This document shows positions 39,485 through 47,324 of a stretch of 64,000 nucleotides of DNA, piece by piece. The translations under genes were made by a program, and so were the position numbers. Numbering within the stretch: position 1 is the stretch's first letter; the number at the start of each line of letters is the position of its first letter. The stretch is taken from contig JBDHKD010000007.1 of assembly GCA_039586575.1 (NCBI GenBank), forward strand, positions 69,239-133,238, in the 5' to 3' direction. The stretch comes from G020344215 sp039586575 (lineage in GTDB: Bacteria; Gemmatimonadota; Gemmatimonadetes; Palauibacterales; KS3-K002). Below the pieces are notes generated by a model that did not search any database, had not been told where the DNA came from, and saw only the letters and a program-made list of their open reading frames with translations.

Positions 39485-41422
39485 CTACTGGCCGGGTGTG
39501 AACCAGATCGGCGAGGTGTAGGCCCTCTCCTGCGTCCACATCGGTACCTCGTCGGAGATCTCGATCCCGAATCGCTTGGCATCGTAAGCCGTCCAACGCG
39601 GCGTCGGGATCTCGATCACGCGCGCGTAGTAAACGGCCCGCAGGTTCGGATCGAAGTCCGGATCGGTCCAGACCGTGATCAGCTCGGGATCGCCGATAGT
39701 GTTCGTCCATGTCGCGTTGGCGACGTCCACCGTGTTGCCCACCGGCGGCAGTTTTCCATCCGCTCCCGGCGTGCGGCCGTCCGACCAGGCGATGTCGTGC
39801 ACCTTCTCGTGACGCTCGCCCCGGGCATCCACCCAGCCCTTGACGATCTGAATGCGGTCGAGGTTACCCGACAGCGGGTCCTTGAGCGCCCCGACGAGGA
39901 ACGTCGGCGCCTGACCGGCGGGGCCCGGTGGCAGGTCGGCGCCCATCGGCACGCCCTTGGTGTAGCCAACGGCGGCGGGCAGCCGGTTCATCGCGTCCGC
40001 GGCCGTGAACTCCCAACCGCCGAAGAAGCGAACCACCATGCGCGGACCAGTCGTCGCGTACACCTCACGCCGCTTCATCGCATCCCAGATCGCCTCCCGC
40101 GTGTTCTCCGTCGCCCAGACGGCGGCATAGCCCGAGGAGACCTGCTCCCAGCCCATGATCTTCACATCGCCCATGGCAAGGACCGGGTGCTCCCAGCGCA
40201 TGACGTCGGGCTCCGTCCCCGAGTGCTTGCCGAAGAAATTCTCCTCCGCGGCGGTGGCCAGCGACGTGTGGCTGTCGGTGGAGCCGATCATGCCGAATTT
40301 GTAAGGGTTGATGCCCAGCCGCTGCTCCACCTGCAGGCCCAGCTGCAGGGCGGTGCGGGCATACTCGTATTGGAGCATCTCCGGCGCCTTCAGCTCGCTC
40401 AGGTTGAGGTTGCCCACATCCCAATTCTCGTAATCGGCGAACTCGTCATCCGGCGATAGGAAGGGGTGCGCCTCGCCGTCACCCTTGATTTGCGTGACCT
40501 CGTAAAGCGGCTCCCAGCGGATCCGCGTCTCGGCGTACTCGGGCGTCAGTCGCCGGTCCGTGACCGGGTTGATCAGCGGGAACATCAGACCGTTGCTCAG
40601 GTTGCCGTTGTGGGGGATGGCCAGCAGCCGGCCGCCGGTCTTGTCCTCGTAGGCCTGGAGAGCCACCCACAGGTCCTCGGGGTGCACGCTGCCCAACGGC
40701 GGTAACATCGTGAACGGCTCGGTCTGGATCGCCTTGTCGCCACCGTCGCGGTAGACGATCACGCGGTGCAGGTTGTTGCCCGGTGGCACCAGCGACGTCC
40801 ACTCGTAGCCGATGAAGGCTGTGAAGCGACCGGGGTCATTGTATTCTTCAGCCGCCTTGATGGTCGACTCCCAGGCCGAGCGGTAAGACGCGGTGCCCGG
40901 CGCGTAGTAGAGCGACTGCGGGAAGGTGCCCCGCGACGCCATGTCGATGATCTCGAGCGCGGCACCCACCGCCTGCCCACCACCCGCCTGGATCATCTCG
41001 TACCAGCGCTTACCCGTCGGGTCGGCGAGGATCTCGGGCGCTCCGGCGAAGAGGTCCGGGAAGAAGCCCATGTTGTCGGAGTGGTCCGCCACCACCAGGA
41101 AGTCGAGGGGCCGCGAAAGCTTCACCAGCTGGCCGGTCGCCGACGCTACCTCCTCGCCCCTCGCGAAGCGGTAGGCCTCGTCCAGCCCCAGCCGGTTGCC
41201 GAACGCCCCCGCGTCCATCGACAGCGCCGTGTGCAGGTGGGTGTCCCCCCAGTAGACCTGGGTCGGGAAGTTGCGCCCGGCGTACGGTGAAAAATGTCTC
41301 TGGGCCGGGAACGCGCCCTCCAGCGTCTCGGCCGGAGGGACCGGATCCTGGGCCCGGGCCGCGGTTGCGAGGGTCGAGGCTGCCATAAAGGCAATGGCCA
41401 GGCCTCCAAAGGTCTTCGCCAT
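39485..41422 (-). CDS. DUF3604 secreted protein, copy B
   Basis: 645-residue paralogue of the downstream copy A, with the same signal-peptide plan (MAKTFGGLAIAFMAASTLAT), the same metal-type motifs (VYWGDTHLHTALS, VVADHSDNMGFF, GSTDSHTSLATA) and a C-terminal third that is almost identical to copy A over long stretches. AGGAGG lies 6 bases before its ATG at 41422. Because the first gene has the stronger ribosome binding site and a promoter-like element 160 bp upstream, the pair probably forms an operon. The function is unknown beyond the DUF3604 family. Confidence 0.9.
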   Translation of the reverse strand: MAKTFGGLAIAFMAASTLATAARAQDPVPPAETLEGAFPAQRHFSPYAGRNFPTQVYWGDTHLHTALSMDAGAFGNRLGLDEAYRFARGEEVASATGQLVKLSRPLDFLVVADHSDNMGFFPDLFAGAPEILADPTGKRWYEMIQAGGGQAVGAALEIIDMASRGTFPQSLYYAPGTASYRSAWESTIKAAEEYNDPGRFTAFIGYEWTSLVPPGNNLHRVIVYRDGGDKAIQTEPFTMLPPLGSVHPEDLWVALQAYEDKTGGRLLAIPHNGNLSNGLMFPLINPVTDRRLTPEYAETRIRWEPLYEVTQIKGDGEAHPFLSPDDEFADYENWDVGNLNLSELKAPEMLQYEYARTALQLGLQVEQRLGINPYKFGMIGSTDSHTSLATAAEENFFGKHSGTEPDVMRWEHPVLAMGDVKIMGWEQVSSGYAAVWATENTREAIWDAMKRREVYATTGPRMVVRFFGGWEFTAADAMNRLPAAVGYTKGVPMGADLPPGPAGQAPTFLVGALKDPLSGNLDRIQIVKGWVDARGERHEKVHDIAWSDGRTPGADGKLPPVGNTVDVANATWTNTIGDPELITVWTDPDFDPNLRAVYYARVIEIPTPRWTAYDAKRFGIEISDEVPMWTQERAYTSPIWFTPGQ

Positions 41423-41645
41423 TCCAACCTCCTCAAGGCTTTCTGATTGGAAAACCACCGGTCGGGCGTGCCCGAGATGGCTGGACGGTTTCATCCGCCG
41501 CGACTTCGTCAGCGGACGAGCCACGCTCCAGCGCTGGCCGAAGCGCCTGTCCACCGAATTGACATGGAATCTCAACTGAGGTCGGAATAAACCCGAAGTC
41601 CCGGAGGTGTCAATAGGAGTTATTGCTAGCCAGTTTACGGACCAA
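41423..41645. promoter_or_regulatory. Upstream region of the DUF3604 pair with a promoter-like element
   Basis: No ORF is supported here. On the minus strand a perfect -35 TTGACA (41608-41613) is followed after 16 bases by TTTATT (41586-41591), a four-of-six match to a -10, which would start transcription about 155 bases before the copy B ATG. A second TTGACA (41556-41561) lies on the plus strand without a suitable -10 or downstream plus-strand gene, so it is ignored. Confidence 0.5.
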
Positions 41646-42131
41646 CTACAGAAGGTCGATGAGCCGCGCGCCTGGCGCCCGGCCGCGCTGGAGGGTGAGG
41701 ATCGCGGCGCTGACTGGCTGACCGAAGCGGGCGTGCCCGGCGCTGCCGGGATTCACGATGAGAGGGCCGGCGGTCTTCTCGACGAGCGCCTTATGGGTGT
41801 GGCCATAGACGACGACGGAGAAGTCGAGGTAGGCCTGTACGAGGTCACGCAGCTTGGGCGAGCCCCATTGGTGTCCGTGGATGAGAGCGATTCTGTGGCC
41901 CAGCCGCTCGAGCTCGACCGACTCCCTCAGCTCCTGCCGCACGTCCCAGCCGTCCACGTTACCGTAGACGGCGTGCACCGGTGCTATGACTTCGAGCCCG
42001 GTGAGGATGGCCGGGTCGCCGACGTCGCCGGCGTGGAGGATCTCGTCGACCCCTTCGAACGCGGCGTACACCTCGTTGCGCAGGAGCCCATGGGTGTCGG
42101 AGATGAGGCCGAGGCGAAGGGTTTCGCTCAA
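41646..42131 (-). CDS. Metallophosphoesterase, YfcE/MJ0936 type
   Basis: 161-residue calcineurin-like phosphoesterase. The five metal-binding blocks are present: RLGLISDTHGLLR, ILHAGDVGD, VYGNVDGWD, IALIHGHQWG and VVVYGHTHKAL. The family has phosphodiesterase activity on small substrates in vitro; in vivo targets are mostly unknown. The start is uncertain: TTG at 42131 places the protein directly before the conserved RLGLISDTHG strand, whereas GTG at 42182 would overlap the previous gene by 31 bp. Neither has a good ribosome binding site. Confidence 0.87.
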   Translation of the reverse strand: MSETLRLGLISDTHGLLRNEVYAAFEGVDEILHAGDVGDPAILTGLEVIAPVHAVYGNVDGWDVRQELRESVELERLGHRIALIHGHQWGSPKLRDLVQAYLDFSVVVYGHTHKALVEKTAGPLIVNPGSAGHARFGQPVSAAILTLQRGRAPGARLIDLL

Positions 42132-42150
42132 CGGTCCGCCCGGCGACGCA

Positions 42151-42771
42151 TTAGGTCTTGAGCTTGCGGACCGAGCCGCCACGGTAGGCGAGCATGGCCG
42201 CCGAGCCCATCAGCAGGCCTTCGGCGACCCAGAGCCAGTACTTGAGGGCGGTGGTGCCGCCGGTGGCGAGGGATATTTGGCGAGCCAGGTCGACGCTCTG
42301 GAAGAATGGGGTGGCGGTGGCGGAAGGGGCGGCGCGCATGAAGGCGAACAACGACTGGCTGGGCACGAACCCCTCGCTGGCCAACCAGAAGACGATGTGA
42401 ACCGCCAGGTAGGCGAGACAGCCGAGACCGAAGACGTAGCTATAGCTCCAAGCCGGCGGCCGCCGGTGGCGAACCGAGGAAGGGATCGCCGCCGCCTCGC
42501 CGATCACGACGCCGACGGCGATCGGCTCCAGGGCCAGGATCCAGATCCAGATCCTGAGAACGCCGGTGAGCACCGCGGCGACGATGGCGACGACCGTGCC
42601 CCAAGCGAGCGCTCGGGTGAACGGCTCGCGGGCGTTCTGCTGCCGGCGCTGGCGGCGCGAGTGCTCGCGCCACGCCTCGTCGGCCGCGCTCGGCTGGGCG
42701 TCAGGCGACGGCGGCGGGGACGCTTTCGCGGCGCTTCGCTTCTTCTTGCTGCGTTTCGGTCTTTTGGACAT
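42151..42771 (-). CDS. Membrane protein of unknown function with basic N-terminus
   Basis: 206 residues: a very basic Lys/Arg-rich opening (MSKRPKRSKKKRSAAK), a Pro/Ala linker, and about four hydrophobic helices in the C-terminal 130 residues, including ALAWGTVVAIVAAVLTGVL and YVFGLGCLAYLAVHIVFWLA. I do not recognise the family. Its 5' part overlaps the chemoreceptor gene's 3' end by 71 bp in another frame, so the exact start is uncertain. It could be a partner of the chemoreceptor, though only position supports this. Confidence 0.6.
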   Translation of the reverse strand: MSKRPKRSKKKRSAAKASPPPSPDAQPSAADEAWREHSRRQRRQQNAREPFTRALAWGTVVAIVAAVLTGVLRIWIWILALEPIAVGVVIGEAAAIPSSVRHRRPPAWSYSYVFGLGCLAYLAVHIVFWLASEGFVPSQSLFAFMRAAPSATATPFFQSVDLARQISLATGGTTALKYWLWVAEGLLMGSAAMLAYRGGSVRKLKT

Positions 42772-44857
42772 CCGGAGCCGCGTGTCCTTCGACGCTGAAG
42801 ACGGAGGCCAGAGCTGCCAGTTCCTCAGCGGAAGTATTGAGAGCGGCCACCGCCGCCGCAATTTCCTCGGTCGAGGCGTTCTGCTCTTCCATCCCGGCCG
42901 CCAGCTCTTCCATCGCGGCGGCGAAATCGGTATAGCCCGACGCGACCGAGCCCAGACGCTCCGCCGTGGCACCAACGCTGCCTTCCACTTCAGCGCTGAT
43001 CGCCGCCACGCGGTCCGCCCATCTCTCCGCCTCGCTCATCGCCTGGGTCACGGCGTCAAAGCCTTCCTCCATCGACTCCACCACGCCGCCGATCGTCCGG
43101 GTCGTCTCCCGCGTCTCCTGCAGAGCCTGACGCGTGGACTCCATCCGGCCCAGCACCGCGTCGGTCGTCTCTTGTGCGCGATCAGCGGCATCGCCCGCCT
43201 GGTTCGCCAACTTGCGGATCTCGTCAGCCAGCACGCCGAAGCCACGTGCCTCCGCGCCGGCCCGTGCCGCCTCGATCGCCGCGTTCAACGCCAGCAGGTT
43301 AGTGCGGCGCGCGAACTGCTTGATCAGGTCGACAAAGTCGCCGAACTGCCGGGAGGCGTCGACGAACTCGAGCAGCTGCGAGGTGGCCAGATCCGAGCGC
43401 TCGGCCATTTGTTCCACCTGCGCATGACCCTCGCGCAGCCGTTCCTGTCCGCGCCGGGCCACGCCCTGCAATTCACGGCTCCGCTCCGTCGCTGTCCCGG
43501 CACCCTGCGCCAGATCGCGGGCCGCGTCACCCAGCGCTTCCATCTGCGCATTGATCTGCTGGATCGTATCCGAGTGATCGGACGCCTCGCCCGTCAGCCG
43601 CGTCAACGTGCTGGTCATCTCCTGCGCGCCGGCGGAGAGCTGCTCGACCGCGGTGGCGATCTCCTCGCTGCGCGAGCGCGTGTGATAGCTCGCCTCGTGG
43701 AGCGAGCCCACCAGCTCGGCCAGCCGGTCGATCATCCCCTGCACCGCCATGCAGAGCCGGCGGACCTCGCCGCGGCCGAACTCAGGAACCCTGACCCGCA
43801 GGTCCCCGGCACCGACCTTGTGGGCCGTGGCGGCGACCCAGCTGACCGGCTGGGCGATCTGGCGCCGGATCCAGAACCCGGCGAGCAGCACGCCGGCGAG
43901 GGCGGTGAACAGCGCGATGAACCCGAAGTAGATGATGGCGCGGCGGGCGGCCGCGAGCAGCTCGAACGCTTGATCTTCCGCCACCCAGTAGATGACCGTC
44001 CAGCGATCGTTGAACGCCGAGCTGGCCATCCCGACCACGCGTATTCCGTCGGGTGACACCGAGCGGACCATGCCCGCAGCACCAGCCAGCATCGCCGCAT
44101 CGGTCGACCGCTCGAGCAGGTGGTCCGGATGGGGATCGATGATGAGGAGACCGCGCTCGTCAACGACCTGAACGTAGCCCCAGCCCTGAGCCATAGCCGC
44201 CAGGGCGGGACGCAGTCGACCCAGGTCGAGGACGCCCTTCACCACACCAACGATCGAGCCGCCGGGGCCCGTTACCGGCCAGGCGATCGTCACCGAGAGT
44301 ACGTCCGTCGACTCGTCAATCTCCGCGGTGGAAACGTGGGCCAGACCGGAAAACGCCTCCTGCCACCACGGTTCGTCGCTCTGCACGAAGTCCGAGGTCA
44401 GATTGCTACCGGCGACCACGAAGCCGTTACGGTCGGTCACGAAGACCTCGGCGAACAGCGAGCGATCGACGACACCGGCCAGCTGACGGTCTACCTCCGC
44501 ATCGACCTGCAGCGAACGCGTCCCGCCCATCCGCCGCTCCGCTTCGCCGATCGAGACGCGCTCGAGCCCCAGTTGCCTTGCCTGCGCCGCGCCACGCATG
44601 GCGGCATCGATGATAGCCGGCGAGATGACCAGCATCTCCAAGTCCTTCACAGCATTCTGAACAGCGCCATCGGTCACGGCCGCCACCGAGTTCGCCCGCT
44701 CCGACAGCTGCCGCTCGACCTCGGGCTCGACGAGCTGCTCAGCTCCGCCCCAGGCCAGGGCGAAGAAGAGCAGGATGACGATCGCGACGACGCCGCCGAC
44801 GATCCCGAACAGCAGACGCTGCAGGTCGATGGCCTTCCAACCGCTAGATTCAGCCAC
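42701..44857 (-). CDS. Methyl-accepting chemotaxis protein
   Basis: 718-residue transmembrane chemoreceptor. The first TM is IVGGVVAIVILLFFALAWGG, then a periplasmic Cache-type sensor domain, a second TM FGFIALFTALAGVLLAGFW, a HAMP domain and the signalling domain, whose hairpin tip RRTNLLALNAAIEAARAGAE with ARGFGVLADEIRKLANQA is intact. No obvious C-terminal CheR-binding pentapeptide is seen. GTG at 44857 is preferred to TTG at 44869 because GGAGG sits five bases upstream. No che or flagellar gene is present in the window, so the receptor is an orphan here. Confidence 0.93.
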   Translation of the reverse strand: MAESSGWKAIDLQRLLFGIVGGVVAIVILLFFALAWGGAEQLVEPEVERQLSERANSVAAVTDGAVQNAVKDLEMLVISPAIIDAAMRGAAQARQLGLERVSIGEAERRMGGTRSLQVDAEVDRQLAGVVDRSLFAEVFVTDRNGFVVAGSNLTSDFVQSDEPWWQEAFSGLAHVSTAEIDESTDVLSVTIAWPVTGPGGSIVGVVKGVLDLGRLRPALAAMAQGWGYVQVVDERGLLIIDPHPDHLLERSTDAAMLAGAAGMVRSVSPDGIRVVGMASSAFNDRWTVIYWVAEDQAFELLAAARRAIIYFGFIALFTALAGVLLAGFWIRRQIAQPVSWVAATAHKVGAGDLRVRVPEFGRGEVRRLCMAVQGMIDRLAELVGSLHEASYHTRSRSEEIATAVEQLSAGAQEMTSTLTRLTGEASDHSDTIQQINAQMEALGDAARDLAQGAGTATERSRELQGVARRGQERLREGHAQVEQMAERSDLATSQLLEFVDASRQFGDFVDLIKQFARRTNLLALNAAIEAARAGAEARGFGVLADEIRKLANQAGDAADRAQETTDAVLGRMESTRQALQETRETTRTIGGVVESMEEGFDAVTQAMSEAERWADRVAAISAEVEGSVGATAERLGSVASGYTDFAAAMEELAAGMEEQNASTEEIAAAVAALNTSAEELAALASVFSVEGHAAPDVQKTETQQEEAKRRESVPAAVA

Positions 44858-45017
44858 GGATACCTCCAAGAAACGAGGCTGGGTGTACTGGCCGGAGGTA
44901 CGTTTTGGGGGGGAGTAGGTAAGAACTTCGCCGACAACAACTTGGCGCGCTAGCCGCCGTTCGTCAAGTCGATACCCCGCTTGAGCCCGATCGTGCCCAC
45001 CAACCCCCGATCACCGA
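44858..45017. other. Spacer between the ubiE stop and the chemoreceptor gene
   Basis: 160 bp without a gene. Two CGATCAC heptamers (45008-45021) sit at its edge beside the ubiE stop and recall the GATCACT units at 11164-11184. No convincing flagellar sigma-28-type or sigma-70-type promoter is seen for the chemoreceptor. Confidence 0.4.
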
Positions 45018-45770
45018 TCACGGAGCGCTGGGCTTGCGGCCCCACCAGAGGCAGGCGATCCCCTTCGTCATCAGCCGCCAGTCAACCGCCTCGAAACCCG
45101 CCGCCCTGAGCCTTGTACCCAGCTCCCCAGGTCGCGCGAAGCGGAGCACCGACTCTGGTAGGTAGGTGTAGGCGTGGCTATGTTTCGAGATCAAACGCCC
45201 GGCGACCGGCAGTAAGCGGGTGAAGTAGAAGCGATACAGCCACTTGAGCGGCTGGCGCTCCGGCAAAGCGAAGTCCAGGACCACCAACCGGGTACCGGGC
45301 CGCAGCACCCGTTTCAACTCGCGCAGGCCTGCGTCGACGTCCGCAAGGTTGCGCAGGCCGAAGGCGACCATGGCGCCGTCGAAGCAGGAGGAAGCCGCCG
45401 GCAAGCGGAGCGCGTCGGCACACACCGGCGCTATCGGCCGCCGGGCGATCTTGGACAGAGCTTGGTGAAGCATCGCCGGCGCGAAATCGACCGCGACTAC
45501 ATGGCCAAAAAACTCCGGACGCCTGGCAAGCTCGATCGCCAGATCGCACGTCCCGGCACAGACGTCCAGGTAGCGGCCGGCCGGCCGGGACCCCCAATCC
45601 AGCTGATCAACGGCGCGCCGCCGCCAGTACCGATCGATCCTGAGGCTGAGAAGATGATTGAGGGTGTCGTAGCGCGGTGCGATCGCCGAGAACATCTCAC
45701 GGACCGCCCGTGCCCGCTCACCCTGCGACCCGGCCTCCAGCGGGGTGACTTGCCTCGACCATCTGTCCAT
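45018..45770 (-). CDS. ubiE: Demethylmenaquinone/ubiquinone methyltransferase (UbiE/MenG)
   Basis: C-methyltransferase of the last steps of (mena)quinone synthesis, 250 residues. Family signatures are REMFSAIAPRYDTLNHLLSL, the SAM motif LDVCAGTCDLAIEL, FGLRNLADVDAGLRELKRVL (the FGLRN block), and a C-terminal SKHSHAYTYLPESV. ATG at 45770 is the family start; upstream sequence in frame is not conserved. Divergent from rpoE with only 44 bp between starts. Menaquinone is the more likely substrate if the lineage guess is right, but the sequence does not decide it. Confidence 0.93.
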   Translation of the reverse strand: MDRWSRQVTPLEAGSQGERARAVREMFSAIAPRYDTLNHLLSLRIDRYWRRRAVDQLDWGSRPAGRYLDVCAGTCDLAIELARRPEFFGHVVAVDFAPAMLHQALSKIARRPIAPVCADALRLPAASSCFDGAMVAFGLRNLADVDAGLRELKRVLRPGTRLVVLDFALPERQPLKWLYRFYFTRLLPVAGRLISKHSHAYTYLPESVLRFARPGELGTRLRAAGFEAVDWRLMTKGIACLWWGRKPSAP

Positions 45771-45814
45771 GATCGGCGGCGAACTTACCGCAGGGTGATA
45801 CCCCCGGCAACCCG

Positions 45815-46474
45815 GTGAATCGGGAGCGCTCACCCAGCCGCAAGGCGCCCGGCGCCGCGGATCACCAGACACCGCCAGCCGGAGTGCCCGTCGATGACAA
45901 GGCGCTCGTCGCCCGGGCTCTGAAGGGCGACGAGTCGGCCTTCGCCGAACTGCTGGAGCGCTTTCGGCGTCCCGTGTTCTCGCTCATCTACCGGATGATC
46001 GGAGACCGGGAGCAGGCGGAGGACCTGGCCCAGGAGGCCTTCGTCAAGGCCTTCAACAACCTCGACAGCTATAACCCTAACTACCGCTTCTCCTCCTGGC
46101 TGTTCAAGATCGCCAACAACCACGCCATCGACCACCTGCGACGCGCCCGCCTCCCCACCGTTTCCATCCACGGCTCTCCCCACGCCGTCAATACGGAACG
46201 GGAAGAGGAAACTCGGATCGTCCTGGAGGCGCACGACGAGTCGCCGGAGCAGGAAATCATGGCGCTGGAGCTGGGGAGCGAGATCGAGCAGGCCATCGCC
46301 CGGCTGCGGCCCGAGTACCGCACGGCCGTCATCCTGCGCCACGTGGAGAGCCGCGCCTACGAGGAAATCGCCGAGATCATGGACGTCCCCATCGGGACCG
46401 TGAAAACTTTTCTCCACCGGGCACGGGCCGAACTGCGGACGGCACTCGGCCACCTCCGCGAAGAGGGGGAATGA
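45815..46474 (+). CDS. ECF sigma factor (RpoE-like)
   Basis: Extracytoplasmic-function sigma factor, 219 residues. Region 2 (-10 recognition and core binding) is AEDLAQEAFVKAFNNLDSYN and NYRFSSWLFKIANNHAIDHL; region 4 (-35 recognition) is YEEIAEIMDVPIGTVKTFLH with a following RARAELR. A disordered N-terminal 25 residues precedes region 2. The start is GTG. An anti-sigma-like gene and two envelope genes follow on the same strand after 229 bp, and an ECF-type promoter lies in the gap, so this sigma factor probably autoregulates that set. Confidence 0.93.
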   Translation: MNRERSPSRKAPGAADHQTPPAGVPVDDKALVARALKGDESAFAELLERFRRPVFSLIYRMIGDREQAEDLAQEAFVKAFNNLDSYNPNYRFSSWLFKIANNHAIDHLRRARLPTVSIHGSPHAVNTEREEETRIVLEAHDESPEQEIMALELGSEIEQAIARLRPEYRTAVILRHVESRAYEEIAEIMDVPIGTVKTFLHRARAELRTALGHLREEGE

Positions 46475-46489
46475 GGAATGGTCAATCGT

Positions 46490-46588
46490 GAAGTCGGAAG
46501 TCGTCTGGGATTTCTCGAACCGCGATTCGGGGAATCGGGGAGGTCGGGAGGTTCAGAAGCGTTCTGGGCTTCCCCGAATCCCCGAATC
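46490..46588. repeat. Short tandem and inverted repeats after the ECF sigma gene
   Basis: A pair of GAAGTCG heptamers (46490-46503) is followed by an 18-bp inverted repeat with one mismatch (46524-46541 and 46571-46588), built of GATTCGGG/GAATCGGG-like 8-bp units. Between the arms an inner CAGAA-GCG-TTCTG stem (46554-46566) caps the loop, giving a hairpin spanning about 65 bases. It ends before the putative ECF promoter and could terminate the sigma mRNA. Confidence 0.8.
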
Positions 46589-46653
46589 CTCGAATCTGTA
46601 AGTCTATATTTCACAACGAATTACCAACTTCGACCTGGTGCCCGATCGGGGCT

Positions 46654-46680
46654 GAAACCTTTGTGACCTGGCTCTCGTAG
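46654..46680 (+). promoter_or_regulatory. Putative ECF-type promoter upstream of the anti-sigma gene
   Basis: GAAACCTTT (46654-46662) and CGTAG (46676-46680), separated by 13 bases, resemble -35 GAAAC-type and -10 CGTA-type elements of autoregulated ECF promoters. It is positioned to start transcription about 15-20 bases upstream of the anti-sigma ATG at 46704, and lies outside the sigma gene. Confidence 0.5.
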
Positions 46681-46703
46681 GGTGGAGCAGCGGGCAGGTA
46701 GAA

Positions 46704-47324
46704 ATGAAAATCTGGACTTCCGAGGGACATCTCCTAGAGCTGGCTCTGGAGCTGCGAGCTGCCGGTGAACTGCCGGTGCATGAGCTCCAAGCGATCGACA
46801 GCCACCATGAAGGCTGCCCGGCCTGTCGGGCCGAGGACGCCAGGTGGCGCCGGCTCTTTCACACCCTGGCCACTCTGCAGGCGGTGGAGCCGTCCGCCTC
46901 GTTCGACGAGGCAGTGATGGCCCGCGTGCGGCTGCCGGAGCGGGCCGAGACCGTGGTCACGGCGCGGATCCCGGCCTTGGTGCGGCGGCTGCGCCCCGTG
47001 GCGGTGGGCGCCGCGGCGCTGTGGAGCGTGGCGGTGGTGGGCGGCATTGCCTGGCTGCAGAGCGTCGTCGATGTACCCAGTTCGGTGCTCGTGGCCCGCC
47101 TGCTAAACAGCGCGAGAGAGCTTCTACTGGCTGCGGTCCTCAAGCTTGGCGCTATTCTGCAACTCAGCGGGATCGCCGATGCTTGGGGCGAGCTTGTCGA
47201 TACGGTTCCCGGCTCGGGCGTCGTGATCGCCGGAGCCCTCGTGACGGTGCTGTCCGGGCTCGCGATCTGGACACTGTACCGCGTGACCGGCCATGAACCT
47301 CCAGAGGTCAGTGCACATGCTTAG
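46704..47324 (+). CDS. Anti-sigma factor-like membrane protein (zinc-finger type)
   Basis: 206 residues. The N-terminal cytoplasmic part has a HHEGCPAC motif (residues about 34-41), the Hx3CxxC zinc-binding (zf-HC2) signature of ZAS anti-sigma factors. Two hydrophobic segments follow, VAVGAAALWSVAVVGGIAWL and VVIAGALVTVLSGLAIWTLY, with a helical region between. It comes 229 bp after the ECF sigma gene, as expected for its cognate inhibitor. The next gene starts inside its 3' end. Direct evidence for binding to this sigma is positional only. Confidence 0.83.
   Translation: MKIWTSEGHLLELALELRAAGELPVHELQAIDSHHEGCPACRAEDARWRRLFHTLATLQAVEPSASFDEAVMARVRLPERAETVVTARIPALVRRLRPVAVGAAALWSVAVVGGIAWLQSVVDVPSSVLVARLLNSARELLLAAVLKLGAILQLSGIADAWGELVDTVPGSGVVIAGALVTVLSGLAIWTLYRVTGHEPPEVSAHA

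Noticed and set aside
41556..41561. A TTGACA -35 box on the plus strand
   Set aside because: No -10 lies at a suitable distance and no plus-strand gene follows.
42132..42182. Upstream GTG start for the phosphoesterase
   Set aside because: It would overlap the preceding gene, has no ribosome binding site and adds residues absent from the conserved family start.
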